In this document: one piece after another, positions 17,857-27,205 of the stretch
How positions within the stretch are numbered: position 1 is the first letter of the stretch
Layout: every line of letters begins with the position of its first letter
Source: Candidatus Kuenenia stuttgartensis
GTDB taxonomy: Bacteria > Planctomycetota > Planctomycetia > Planctomycetales > Planctomycetaceae
DNA length: 59,450 nt
Direction: 5' to 3'
Assembly (NCBI GenBank): GCA_945861975.1
Contig: CAMAXD010000002.1
Location: 1-59,450 of the forward strand
Position numbers and translations under genes: made by a program
Notes under the pieces: generated by a model
Told to the model about the DNA's origin: nothing
Database searches by the model: none
What the model saw: only the letters and a program-made list of their open reading frames with translations

Positions 17857-19194
17857 ATGCCTATCTCCCGCAACCGCCGTCGAAAACGATACTTTCTCCT
17901 GCCACTATGCTGCCTCTTCGGACTCGCATCGACTGCACAGGCTCAACACAGCATGCCCGTCCCAACTTGTCCCGGCCGCGGACTGGTGACTCCTGGTACT
18001 GACGGAATGTGGTATCTTGATGGCTGTTATGGATGCCAATTAGACGGGTCTGCCTCCTCAGATGACGGATCATCGAGTCCCCGACTTCTTCCCGAATTTC
18101 TGCATGAGTACCGTGGAATCACCGCGGAATATGTTTACACCGGCGAAGTATTCTCACTTGCTCACGGTGGACTGAAGACCAAAGATGCCACGAAGTACAG
18201 GGGAAATCTCGATCTCGTGCTTAATGCTGACACCACCGCGATGGATTTATGGGAGGGCGGCCGCTTTTTTGCCTATGGAAACGCTTATCACGGTCAGTCC
18301 CTCACCACAAATTACGTCGGGGACGCTCAGTTCTTCAGCAACATTGACAGTACTCCGAGAGATGCAAATGAGTTCTTGCTTATGGAGTATTGGTACGAAC
18401 ATTCGTTTGCAGATGGGGATATTCTGGTAAAGGTTGGCAAACAGGATTCCAACGCAGACTTTGCATTTTCGGATCTTGGAGGAGACTTCATAAATTCTTC
18501 TTTCGGCTTCTCGCCCACAATCTTGCTTCCCTCTTGGCCAAACCCGGCGATTGGGGTTGCAACGTTCCTTAACCTCACCGATCTCCTGCACTACAAACTT
18601 GGCGTTTACGACGGCTCGCCATCATTGGGTGCGTTTACTGGAGGTCGATCTGGATTTGACTCTCTGGGCTCTGGAGGAGTGATCACCATGCAGGAGGTGT
18701 CATTAACGCCTCAGTTAGGCGCCCAAGGAGAGTTGCCGGGGACCTATAAAGCCGGAAGCTGGATTCACAGCGACGAGTTCGACAACCTTGCGACCGGTGT
18801 GGGCACGGTCAATGGGAACCATGGATATTGGTTCAATATCGATCAAATGCTGTGGATCGAACCCGAGAGTGGAGACGAACCACAGGGATTGGGCTTCTTT
18901 GCGCAATACGGATGGTCACCATCTGACCGAAATGCCGTCGATCGATATCACGGTGTTGGAATGACCTATCGAGGACTGGTTCCACAAAGAGATATTGACC
19001 TGGTTGGTGTCGGACTTGCATCAGCCCATTTTTCTGCGGCCGGTACCAATCGTGAAGAAGCTGTGGAAGTATTCTACAAAGCACAGATCACAGATTGGTT
19101 CACTATTCAGCCAGACATGATCTACATCGCGAATCCGAGCGGTATTAACAACGATGCCTTCATCGTGGGGCTGCGGTCAGAAATTGTGTTTTGA
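17857..19194 (+). CDS. OprB-type carbohydrate-selective outer-membrane porin
   Basis: The 445-aa protein begins with a basic signal peptide (RNRRRKRYFLLPLCC, cleavage near AQA-Q). It then has a short Cys-containing linker and a long run of alternating amphipathic beta strands with aromatic girdles. OprB landmarks are present: AEYVYTGEVFSLAHGG early, GNLDLVLNADTTAMDLWEGG, LLMEYWYEHSFADGDILVKVGKQDSN, and near the C-terminus TDWFTIQPDMIYIANPSG followed by VGLRSEIVF, which ends in Phe as expected for an outer-membrane barrel. OprB porins let sugars cross the outer membrane. The planctomycete version presumably sits in the outer membrane as well. No sugar transporter or regulator is adjacent. Confidence 0.85.
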   Translation: MPISRNRRRKRYFLLPLCCLFGLASTAQAQHSMPVPTCPGRGLVTPGTDGMWYLDGCYGCQLDGSASSDDGSSSPRLLPEFLHEYRGITAEYVYTGEVFSLAHGGLKTKDATKYRGNLDLVLNADTTAMDLWEGGRFFAYGNAYHGQSLTTNYVGDAQFFSNIDSTPRDANEFLLMEYWYEHSFADGDILVKVGKQDSNADFAFSDLGGDFINSSFGFSPTILLPSWPNPAIGVATFLNLTDLLHYKLGVYDGSPSLGAFTGGRSGFDSLGSGGVITMQEVSLTPQLGAQGELPGTYKAGSWIHSDEFDNLATGVGTVNGNHGYWFNIDQMLWIEPESGDEPQGLGFFAQYGWSPSDRNAVDRYHGVGMTYRGLVPQRDIDLVGVGLASAHFSAAGTNREEAVEVFYKAQITDWFTIQPDMIYIANPSGINNDAFIVGLRSEIVF

Positions 19195-19454
19195 AAGCAT
19201 GGCGACATACTTGAAGCCCAATTGTATTACGTTCCCGCCACACAGCTTGTTTTCTCGAAGAGAAACAGGACGTCTATCAATGAGAAGAGCCGCCGCGAAA
19301 CCCGCACTTCGCGACGGCTCAGACCCCGAAACTGCTTGACTGCAGTGAGGATATCAAATTGTATTCAGCATAGACTGTCTGATCAGACCGCACCCGAGCC
19401 AGACAGCTGACTCACAAGTTTGACCTCATGAGTCGGCTGAGATGCATGTTGATA

Positions 19455-22400
19455 TCATTCAGTAGCAGTTCCGATGATGAGTTCCTCTTCTTCTTCCTGA
19501 ATAATAATACGAGGCGTAACCATCAGCATCACGCTTTCAGTCTCGCGTCCCACACCGCTATTCTTGAACAATCGGCTGATGTAAGGAATCTTGTTCAGGA
19601 TCGGCACTCCAGCCATATTTCGGCCTTCTCTCAACCGCTTGATTCCGCCGAGGAGCACGGTACCACCGTCCGGAACGCTGACGACGGTTGATACGGTCAG
19701 GTTGGAAGTGATAGGCAACTGCAGTGTTCCGGCAGTACTCCCACCTCCACCTTGCTGACCGCCTTGGCCTTGCTGGCCACCACCGCCACCGCCACCGCCG
19801 CCACCGCCGAAGCCACCGCCAATTCCGCCGAAGCCGAACTGACCACCACCGCCACCACCACCACCTTGTCCACCAAATCCACCCCCCCCACCACCACCAC
19901 CGTGTCCACCAAAGCCACCAGCAGCTTGTCCGCCGCCGACATTGGTAAAGGTCTGCATTTCAATGATCTGATTGAAGACTGGTAAGATGGACAATCGAAC
20001 ATATCGTCGATCCGCAGAAACCACTCCGTTCACCGTGAGCGTAACACCGTCAAGGGCCTGCCCAATCACCGATTGAAAGCCAATACCACCCTGACCAACT
20101 ACTGGAATCTGCTGTGCCACATAGTTTCGAATAATGTTGTCACTAACACTCGCGGTTTGCCCGTTGTACATCGTGACTTTTGGAGCAGTCATGATGTTCG
20201 ATCGAGAATCACCCTGAGCAGCCTGGATAAAGAAGAAGGCTTCGATATCACTCAGGATGGCCATCCCAACCTGAATGCCTGCACTTGGCTGAAATCCACC
20301 AAAGTCTGGCACGCCAATTTCAAATGATCCCTGACGGAACTGGATGTCGTAATCCTCAGTAAACTGATTCGGACCTGACATTCCCACGGTCTGACCATTG
20401 AAGTCGTCGCGAGGGGAGTTGACGCGGTTTACGCGGTCGAACAGTCGGCCACCACCGCCTTGCTGGCCTTGCTGGCCCTGCTGACCACCACCGCCACCAC
20501 CGCCACCACCACCTTGCTGAGTATTTCCTCGCAGGTCCTGTCCCTGTTGACCACCACCGCCACCACCACCACCACCGGCTGTCCCGCCCGGGAATGTAAG
20601 CTGGCGAGATCCAAAGGCTGGTACACCAGCAGGATCACCAAGGTTGTCCTGCACGTTGAAGTCGAAGTCGACGCCAATTCGTTCAAAGAAGTTGTCAGAA
20701 ACACTGATAAATCGCACTTCGACAGTTACCTGCAAGTCCTGCAGCTTTCGCAACTGCTTCAGTAAATCAGCAACCTGCTCATGTGTCGCAGCCGTCTGGC
20801 GAATCACAAGGCTCAATGTGTTTTCTTCAGTCCCGATCGTTCCGTTTCCACCATCGACGTCCCATGTGCCAGGTTCAATCGTGGTGGTCAATAGATCGAT
20901 AAGACCCGAGAAGTCTGCATGATTGTCAGAGTAGTCAACAGTCCCACCGGAGTTGGTTCGACCATTTCCACTGATGTTGACGGATAGGTCATCGTTGACC
21001 TGATACAAGCCCATTCCAGGACTTAGCGATTGATCCTTACTGCCCTTGGAGTTGGTGCCAAGCTTATTTGCCACCGGGACAACCAGATCTGCTACATTGT
21101 AGGTCAATGTAACCAGCTTGGTTTCCTGCTCCAGTCGATTCGAGATCATCAGCGTCTCATTCTCGATCGTATAGACCAGACCACCGGCCTGATCCAGCAG
21201 CAGATTCAACGCACTTCTCAGAGTAATCCCGTCCACATCAATACTGACTGGTTGATCTGCTGTCAGGCCTTCCGTTTCGATAGCACGAGTCTGCATGGCA
21301 ATATTGATGCCGTGGACTGTGGCGACGTGTCGAATGACTTCCGTCAAGGGCACATCATGGAAGTGCAGGGAGACTTTCTCACCGAGGCTCTTCTCGATCT
21401 GCAGTTCGCTTTCTGTTCGTTCACGGCTATCTGCACGGCCATACTTCTCGCGACGTTTTGACAGGTCAGTCCATGACTTGACATCCGGCATCGAGAAGTC
21501 TCCTCCCGGAGGCATAATCGAAGCCAGCTCCACATCGTTCAACTGCTGTGTAAAGCTGTCGGCCTTGCGTTCCCGCACGTCATTGTTGAAGGCAACCTGA
21601 CGCTGAATCTTGGCTTTTTCAACCATGATTGTGGCCTGAGGCAGATCCGGATTCAGATCCTTCGCTTTCTTGGCCAACAGTTCCGCTTCTGCGTAGCGAT
21701 GTTCTTTCATCAGCTCGTTGTACTGATCAACCAGTTCCGCGAACTCCTGCTCGATCCGAATCTTTGATTCTGTCTCGCGTTTGATCGCTTCCATCACGTT
21801 GCGATTCTTGTTCTGCTGAGCGATATTCGGTCCTTGCTGATCCATGTACTCGCGAATCGTTTCCTGACTGCGACGAACATAACCACCCAGAGTATCCAGT
21901 GACTCCTTATTGAGCGGAGCTGCTTCGACTGTGGCCAGTGTGTTGTCCAGGATCTGCAGAGCCTCTTCCGGATTATCCTTCTTCAGCTTCTCTGCTCGGA
22001 ATACACTGTTCATGACTTCTGTGCGAAGACGCTCGTAGCGAACATCAGACTCTTCAGTCGCCGTTGTCAGCGGATCTTTTTCATTCATTGGGCTCATTGG
22101 AAGTTCGTTATCGATGGTGATCGATTCACCTTCCTGACCAGATGCCAATTGCACATCTGGAGCAGCGGCAACGTTCTGCATAAAGTCCTGCAGTTGTCGA
22201 CGCTCTTTGGTGCCGAGATCTCCGGCATTCTTCGAAGCTGCAGAAAATGCGGCCTTGGCAGCCACGCGATTACCACTGCGAAGGGCGGCAATACCTCTGC
22301 GATAAGCCTGAGAAGCAGACTCACCTTCTGGTGCCAGAACCGGGAAGTCAAACTCTGCCTCGTCGTTTGAAGCAAGTGAAGCAGACGCACGTCCCTCAGG

Positions 22401-23783
22401 AGTCACATCCACTGGGCTTCCGGACGCCAAAGCGTTTCGGCCATTCTTCAGTGAACTATTCTGGGCCATCAACTGGGCTTCTTCCAGCACAGTCTCCGGA
22501 CGATCTTCCAGAAGTCCGAACGACGCGTCGTGCTGCTGGGCCTGAATTGCAAGATGCTGAGCCTTCTGATGATCACCTTTATTCAAGGCAGACCGAGCTT
22601 CTGCAACCAGTCGATAGGCTTCTGGTTCCGTTGCGGTTTCTGCGTCTGCAATGTTATCGGTGTGGGCTGACTTCGCTGATTTGCCCTGACCACGTAGTGC
22701 CAGTTCAATATCGTTCATTACAAGTTCCGGACGATCATCCAGAACGTTGTACGCGACATTCAACTCGGATGCCTGAGCCGCCTTTTCACGAGCAACACTC
22801 AGTTTTCCGTGGACGAGAGCTTCACGAGCTTCGTGAAGAAGCTTGCGAGCCATCAAGGCGTCTTCAGATGTATCACTGTCCGCTGACGCAAACGTCGAGT
22901 TGACGGCCGCACCAGTTCCCTGCAAACGTTTAATGTCTCGAGAAACCAAGGTCGGATTGTCCTCAAACATTCCGTAGGCCACGTCCAACCTGGCAGCCTG
23001 ATCCGCAAACTTGGCAGCTTCTTCAAGGTTGCCCGCATCCATCGCGGCTCGTGCCTGAGTCAGCAATCCCGTTGCCTGCTCGTATTCGTTGTCAGCACTC
23101 TTTGAACGAACTGTGGACTTCTCAGATGTCTTGCTGCCACCCGCAACGAAGGTCGATGTCTTCGTCTTTTTGTCAAGGTCGGCAATAACATGCTCTGGGC
23201 GATCATCCCACAGTCCCCACGAGGCCTGTAGCTGTCGAGCCTGAACAGCACGCGAACGGGCCGTTGCAAGATCACCATTGGCCAGGGCAAACCGTGCTTC
23301 CTTAACCAGTCGTTGAGCCTGCTTCTTCTTCAGCAGGTCGTTGCTGGCCATCGGAGCCTCAACTTCAGCATCTGCCAGTTCCTCGAAAGGATTGACTTCC
23401 TCTGAGTCAGCTGCGGCAGAATCATCCGCCTCAGCCATTTCAGAGGATGTTGCTTGTTTCGCGAAGTCAAAATCAATACCCCGCTTTGCCACAGGCTCAG
23501 CGAGTGAATCCAGAAACTCCTCAGGAGTTTCTTCTCCTTCATTCCACTCAGCAGACAGCGATGCCGCTGTCTCAGCCAGTCGGCGAGCTTCGGCAGTCTT
23601 GCCTTGCTTCACCTTCTGGCGAGCGTCCTGAAGAAATCGTCTGGCAGCAGCATTGTAGTTGCCAGTAGGTTTTCCGGTGTCAGTTTGAGCTGACAACGTT
23701 CGTGACGGATCGCCGCCGCTGAGCAAATACAGCGACACGGCCATCACCGAAGCGCATGTGATGAGTCCGATGGCCTTTTGCAA
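19455..23783 (-). CDS. Large secretin (type II/GspD-like) with N-terminal helical repeats and glycine-rich inserts
   Basis: Secretins form multimeric gated channels in the outer membrane. The start is TTG 23783 because AAGGAGG lies 8 bases upstream and a signal peptide follows (LITCASVMAVSLYLLSGG); the frame stays open to 23885. Residues about 40-520 contain at least five copies of a roughly 50-90-residue unit of the pattern A..L..EAR.AL..G....A...A..A..L...YG..DDRPE.V. A long coiled region follows, then an STN-like domain near residue 800 (SLHFHDVPLTEVIRHVA), an N1-type domain near 990, and the secretin core (MTAPKVTMYNGQTASV; VSVPDGGTVLLGGIKR; MLMVTPRII). Two Gly/Gln-rich inserts (about 1070-1105 and 1280-1350) interrupt the core. 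The length of 1442 aa is about twice the usual. No other secretion genes are adjacent. Confidence 0.88.
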   Translation of the reverse strand: MQKAIGLITCASVMAVSLYLLSGGDPSRTLSAQTDTGKPTGNYNAAARRFLQDARQKVKQGKTAEARRLAETAASLSAEWNEGEETPEEFLDSLAEPVAKRGIDFDFAKQATSSEMAEADDSAAADSEEVNPFEELADAEVEAPMASNDLLKKKQAQRLVKEARFALANGDLATARSRAVQARQLQASWGLWDDRPEHVIADLDKKTKTSTFVAGGSKTSEKSTVRSKSADNEYEQATGLLTQARAAMDAGNLEEAAKFADQAARLDVAYGMFEDNPTLVSRDIKRLQGTGAAVNSTFASADSDTSEDALMARKLLHEAREALVHGKLSVAREKAAQASELNVAYNVLDDRPELVMNDIELALRGQGKSAKSAHTDNIADAETATEPEAYRLVAEARSALNKGDHQKAQHLAIQAQQHDASFGLLEDRPETVLEEAQLMAQNSSLKNGRNALASGSPVDVTPEGRASASLASNDEAEFDFPVLAPEGESASQAYRRGIAALRSGNRVAAKAAFSAASKNAGDLGTKERRQLQDFMQNVAAAPDVQLASGQEGESITIDNELPMSPMNEKDPLTTATEESDVRYERLRTEVMNSVFRAEKLKKDNPEEALQILDNTLATVEAAPLNKESLDTLGGYVRRSQETIREYMDQQGPNIAQQNKNRNVMEAIKRETESKIRIEQEFAELVDQYNELMKEHRYAEAELLAKKAKDLNPDLPQATIMVEKAKIQRQVAFNNDVRERKADSFTQQLNDVELASIMPPGGDFSMPDVKSWTDLSKRREKYGRADSRERTESELQIEKSLGEKVSLHFHDVPLTEVIRHVATVHGINIAMQTRAIETEGLTADQPVSIDVDGITLRSALNLLLDQAGGLVYTIENETLMISNRLEQETKLVTLTYNVADLVVPVANKLGTNSKGSKDQSLSPGMGLYQVNDDLSVNISGNGRTNSGGTVDYSDNHADFSGLIDLLTTTIEPGTWDVDGGNGTIGTEENTLSLVIRQTAATHEQVADLLKQLRKLQDLQVTVEVRFISVSDNFFERIGVDFDFNVQDNLGDPAGVPAFGSRQLTFPGGTAGGGGGGGGGQQGQDLRGNTQQGGGGGGGGGGQQGQQGQQGGGGRLFDRVNRVNSPRDDFNGQTVGMSGPNQFTEDYDIQFRQGSFEIGVPDFGGFQPSAGIQVGMAILSDIEAFFFIQAAQGDSRSNIMTAPKVTMYNGQTASVSDNIIRNYVAQQIPVVGQGGIGFQSVIGQALDGVTLTVNGVVSADRRYVRLSILPVFNQIIEMQTFTNVGGGQAAGGFGGHGGGGGGGGFGGQGGGGGGGGQFGFGGIGGGFGGGGGGGGGGGQQGQGGQQGGGGSTAGTLQLPITSNLTVSTVVSVPDGGTVLLGGIKRLREGRNMAGVPILNKIPYISRLFKNSGVGRETESVMLMVTPRIIIQEEEEELIIGTATE

Positions 23784-24578
23784 TGTAGGATCCTCCTTCA
23801 GGAATGCGCGACAGAGCGATCTGGCTCTGGCAGCGATCGTCCATGATTTCCGAACCAGTCGATTCTGGTGCGGACCATGAGTCAAATTAGGTAACTCGAT
23901 CCGAGCCCGGAATCCGTTTCCGGGGACTCGTGATTTAATCTGATCTGAGCTGTCTTGATTCTCCGCTCGTTCACTGCCTCGCAGCGCAACATTCGGACAA
24001 TCGTCGCGGGGTGATAACTGTTGCGATCCGGAACGGTCAATACGGCGACAGCGTCAATTTGGACTCATTTTCTTCGATTCCTCATTACAGCGTGTCACTT
24101 CGGCATTGCCTGCCGATTTCACAGCGACCAAGGCACTGCAGGCCGAATCAGGAAGCCATTTTCAGCGATTTTGGCTGAGAACAGCAATATCGGGCCATCG
24201 CTGGAGACTGCTGTCAGCGACGATCTGAGCATCCTGATGACTTCAATGTGGCCTGTCCGGCGAAGTTCAGGCCGCGAATCCTGTCCGACAGCGTTTTTTC
24301 CTTCTTGAGGTTGACAGGAAGGGACAACATCCGCTTGTGAGGAGTCGAATCTCTTCGGCTGCCGGCGGATGCGAGCGATTCGCCTGAGCAGAAACTCCGC
24401 GTGCACATCCTGAGCGACTGTCAGAACCCCAATAACCATCCGTCACTTCTCAGACTTCCAGGCGATACTGCCAGTCATATGTCAAGTCGCTCCCGTAATG
24501 CTCGATCGACCCACCCGAGTTTGAACAGGCGTCCTGCTGAAATCGTCATAGGCTAGAGTACAGGCGGAAAGACACGGC
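23784..24578. other. Long divergent intergenic region between the secretin and the HDOD gene
   Basis: These 795 bases separate two outward-reading genes. The 23784-23885 part stays open in the secretin frame but lies upstream of its ribosome site. A minus-strand frame of 106 codons (24119-24439) and a plus-strand frame of 95 codons exist, but neither has a ribosome site or recognisable protein text, so I do not call them. No strong hairpin or repeat was seen. Confidence 0.4.
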
Positions 24579-25427
24579 ATGAGCACAACGATTGCCAGAA
24601 ACACAGAGTCACTTCAGGACGCGATCAGGGCTGTGATCAGTTCGGATGACTGCGAGCTTCCAGTGCTGCCTGAAGTTGCCGCTCAGTTGCTTAAACTGAC
24701 AGGCGACGTGGACTGCGAAGTATCGGACATTGTGGCTTTGATAAAACGCGATCAATCGCTGACCAGCCATCTGCTGCGCATTTCAAATTCTGTTCGTTAC
24801 TCCACCGGAGTAACCGTATCCTCGATTCAGCAGGCTGTTGCGCGACTAGGTCTCCTCTGCGTCCGAGAAATCGTGGTTCTTATTTCGTGCCAATGTAAGA
24901 TCTTCGACGTACCGGACTTTGAAACACACGTTCGTCAATCTTTTCGAAGATCGCTTGCGACAGCGGCGTTTGCTCAGGAGATCGCTCGAGTTCGTCGCAT
25001 GAACGTCGAGGAAGCGTTTCTTTCCGGCCTGCTTCATGATGTCGGCCGTCCGATTCTTTTTCAGGCTCTTGCAACTCGTCGGCGTCGTTATGGTCTGTCA
25101 GCATCAGACGCCGAAATCTGCGAAGCTGCAGAGAAACACAGAATCCTGCTCGCTGCGAAACTCATCATTTCGTGGGACCTCTCAGCCCGTGTTGCAGAAG
25201 CTGTTCAGTTTCAGCTTTCTCCGCAGGACGCTCCCGGGTGCTTGCAACAGGCTGCAACCATCAATCTCGCGAGTTATCTCGCAGACAACGCCTTGTCCTT
25301 GAGATCCGCTCCGGAGTCTTCAGACTCACATCCAATGCTCACCGTGCTGAGTATTTATCCGGAGCAATTTCAGGGCATTCTGCGAAACCAAGATGCAATC
25401 CTGGAATGGGTTAACTCAACTACATGA
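24579..25427 (+). CDS. HDOD domain protein
   Basis: HDOD proteins are signalling or output proteins related to HD phosphohydrolases, often found with two-component and chemotaxis genes, and generally without proven catalysis. The HDOD core runs over most of the 282 residues: ELPVLPEVAAQLLKL, DIVALIKRDQSLTSHLLRISNS, SSIQQAVARLGL, and EEAFLSGLLHDVGRPILFQ, which keeps an HD pair (LLHDVG). The C-terminal part lacks an added domain such as GGDEF. Its TGA stop overlaps the ATG of the next gene (ATGA, 25424-25427), so the two are translationally coupled. It opens a four-gene co-directional cluster that continues to 30.0 kb. Confidence 0.88.
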   Translation: MSTTIARNTESLQDAIRAVISSDDCELPVLPEVAAQLLKLTGDVDCEVSDIVALIKRDQSLTSHLLRISNSVRYSTGVTVSSIQQAVARLGLLCVREIVVLISCQCKIFDVPDFETHVRQSFRRSLATAAFAQEIARVRRMNVEEAFLSGLLHDVGRPILFQALATRRRRYGLSASDAEICEAAEKHRILLAAKLIISWDLSARVAEAVQFQLSPQDAPGCLQQAATINLASYLADNALSLRSAPESSDSHPMLTVLSIYPEQFQGILRNQDAILEWVNSTT

Positions 25428-26896
25428 TCGCTGAATGCCCGACATTTGATGTGCTTGTGATCGGAAGCGGCCCGGCCGGTCAAAACGCCGCGTTGGAAGC
25501 AGCGGAACAGGGTGCCCGTGTCCTGATCATTGAGCAGGAGCCTCAGGTTGGAGGAGCTTGCGTGCAGTATGGGACTATCCCCAGCAAGACTCTTCGTGAG
25601 ACGGCTCTGACTCTTGCTGCTTTTCAACGTCGCAGCGGAGACGTCTACAAAATCAGCCATGATGCTGAGCTCAGTGTGACAAGCTTGATGAAGCGACTGA
25701 ATGAAGTCGTGCATGCTTATCAGGAAACAACACGAAACTGTCTCGAACAAGCTGGCGTCGAACGAGCCTACGGCCGAGCCCGGTTTTTGTCCGCCCATGA
25801 TATTGAGATTACGCGTGTCTGCGGCGAACAAACGACGGTGAGTGGAAAGACAGTGATCATCGCGACGGGGTCGCGACCACGAAATCCTCCAAACATCAGA
25901 GTGGATCATGAGAATATTCTTGATAGTGACTCGATACTTTCCATGAGCTACCTGCCAAGATCGATTGCAATCTTCGGCGGCGGAGTCATTGCCTGTGAAT
26001 ATGCTTCCACTTTCTCATCTCTCGGTGTTCGGGTCACGATGCTGGACAGGGCCAGCCGGCCACTCGGCTTTGTCGATGCAGAGCTTGTGGAATACTTCCT
26101 GCGACAACTCCATGCCAATGGAGGAGAGTTCATCGGCAACTGCGAATTAACATCAGTCAAATGGGACGGCTTGAGTTCCGTTAGAACAGTATTGGCGGAT
26201 GGTCGGGCATTTGATTCCGATAAAGCGTTCGTGGCACTCGGTCGTGTGGCGAATATTGATTCGCTGGGGCTGGCGAAGGCAGGGCTCCAGGCTTCAGACA
26301 GAGGTCTTTTGACAGTCAATGAGTTTTGTCAAACGGCCATCCCGCATATCTACGCTGTCGGGGATACCATCGGGCCTCCGGCTCTGGCATCCGCCTCGAT
26401 GGATCAGGGGCGAAGAGCTGTTATTCATGCTTTGAGCGGAGTGAGAAGCCAAACCAGTCTCTCGCTGCCGACCGGGATCTATACGATTCCGGAAATCGCC
26501 ACTGTTGGTATGACCGAGCAGGAAGCCAGAGAGAAATTCGATGCTCCCAGAATCGCCAGAGTGAGTTTCGAACGGATCGCACGAGCACACATCACCGCAA
26601 ATCCTGCCGGCATGCTGAAAATGGTGACATGCCCTGATGGCCAGCGCCTCCTTGGTATTCAAGTCGTTGGGGACGGCGCCACCGAACTTGTTCATATCGG
26701 TCAAATGGCTATGATCGCCAACCTGCCAGTGGATACATTCATTCAAACGACGTTTAACTTTCCAACGATGGCCGAAGCCTATCGGCTGGCAGCTCTGGAA
26801 ATCGTTCATAATCGAGAAGCCATAAGTTGCGGTCAGCAGAGTCGGCGGAAGAGCCATAATCTCGATACCCCAGCAGTCCTCAGCAGCGATCTCTGA
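25424..26896 (+). CDS. sthA: SthA-like soluble NAD(P)+ transhydrogenase (FAD disulfide-reductase family)
   Basis: SthA moves hydride between NADPH and NAD+ in the cytoplasm. The 490-aa protein has the family layout: N-terminal FAD-binding GSGPAGQNAALEAAEQGA, the active-site region GGACVQYGTIPSKTLRE with a single Cys instead of the CxxxxC of lipoamide dehydrogenases (as in SthA), the second nucleotide-binding IFGGGVIACEYASTFSSLG, the FAD-contacting HIYAVGDTIGPPALAS, and a C-terminal dimerisation domain with FNFPTMAEAYRLAAL. SthA also lacks the C-terminal His-Glu of disulfide reductases, as appears here. The ATG overlaps the HDOD stop, so the two products are made together. The last 25 residues (GQQSRRKSHNLDTP) extend past the family end. 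Confidence 0.82.
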   Translation: MIAECPTFDVLVIGSGPAGQNAALEAAEQGARVLIIEQEPQVGGACVQYGTIPSKTLRETALTLAAFQRRSGDVYKISHDAELSVTSLMKRLNEVVHAYQETTRNCLEQAGVERAYGRARFLSAHDIEITRVCGEQTTVSGKTVIIATGSRPRNPPNIRVDHENILDSDSILSMSYLPRSIAIFGGGVIACEYASTFSSLGVRVTMLDRASRPLGFVDAELVEYFLRQLHANGGEFIGNCELTSVKWDGLSSVRTVLADGRAFDSDKAFVALGRVANIDSLGLAKAGLQASDRGLLTVNEFCQTAIPHIYAVGDTIGPPALASASMDQGRRAVIHALSGVRSQTSLSLPTGIYTIPEIATVGMTEQEAREKFDAPRIARVSFERIARAHITANPAGMLKMVTCPDGQRLLGIQVVGDGATELVHIGQMAMIANLPVDTFIQTTFNFPTMAEAYRLAALEIVHNREAISCGQQSRRKSHNLDTPAVLSSDL

Positions 26897-27205
26897 CGAT
26901 TGAAATCGTCGACGCTGAATATCCCGGGTTTCCATAATGCTCCACTTTTCAGGGCAAAACGAAGCCGCAACAACAGGGATCGATTGGAAGTTCGTTTCTG
27001 GTTCTCTGTCGCACTCAGATTGAAGCCTGCTGCCACGACGCAGCACATTCGCGATTTCTTTGAATGCCCCCTGCAGACTCTTGTTCACCGCCTGAGTATA
27101 AATCCAAAGAATTGGGTAACCTTCGCGTGACACATGGCGGCTTGCCTGTCATTTTGTAATCTCTATTCCAGTCCGGACACGGTTTACTCTGCCTTCGAAC
27201 AGCCT
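26897..27205. other. Gap between the transhydrogenase and the kinase, no supported gene
   Basis: About 309 bases if the kinase starts at 27206. A 76-codon frame (26900-27130) begins right after the transhydrogenase stop, but its basic, low-complexity text has no ribosome site or recognisable domain. A promoter for the kinase-activator pair could lie here; none is obvious. Confidence 0.3.

Noticed and set aside
24119-24439. Small minus-strand gene of 106 codons between the secretin and HDOD genes
   Set aside because: There is no ribosome site, no signal peptide, and the composition is not clearly coding.
26294-27133. Minus-strand frame of 279 codons overlapping the transhydrogenase end
   Set aside because: Antisense to conserved transhydrogenase sequence over most of its length and without recognisable protein features.
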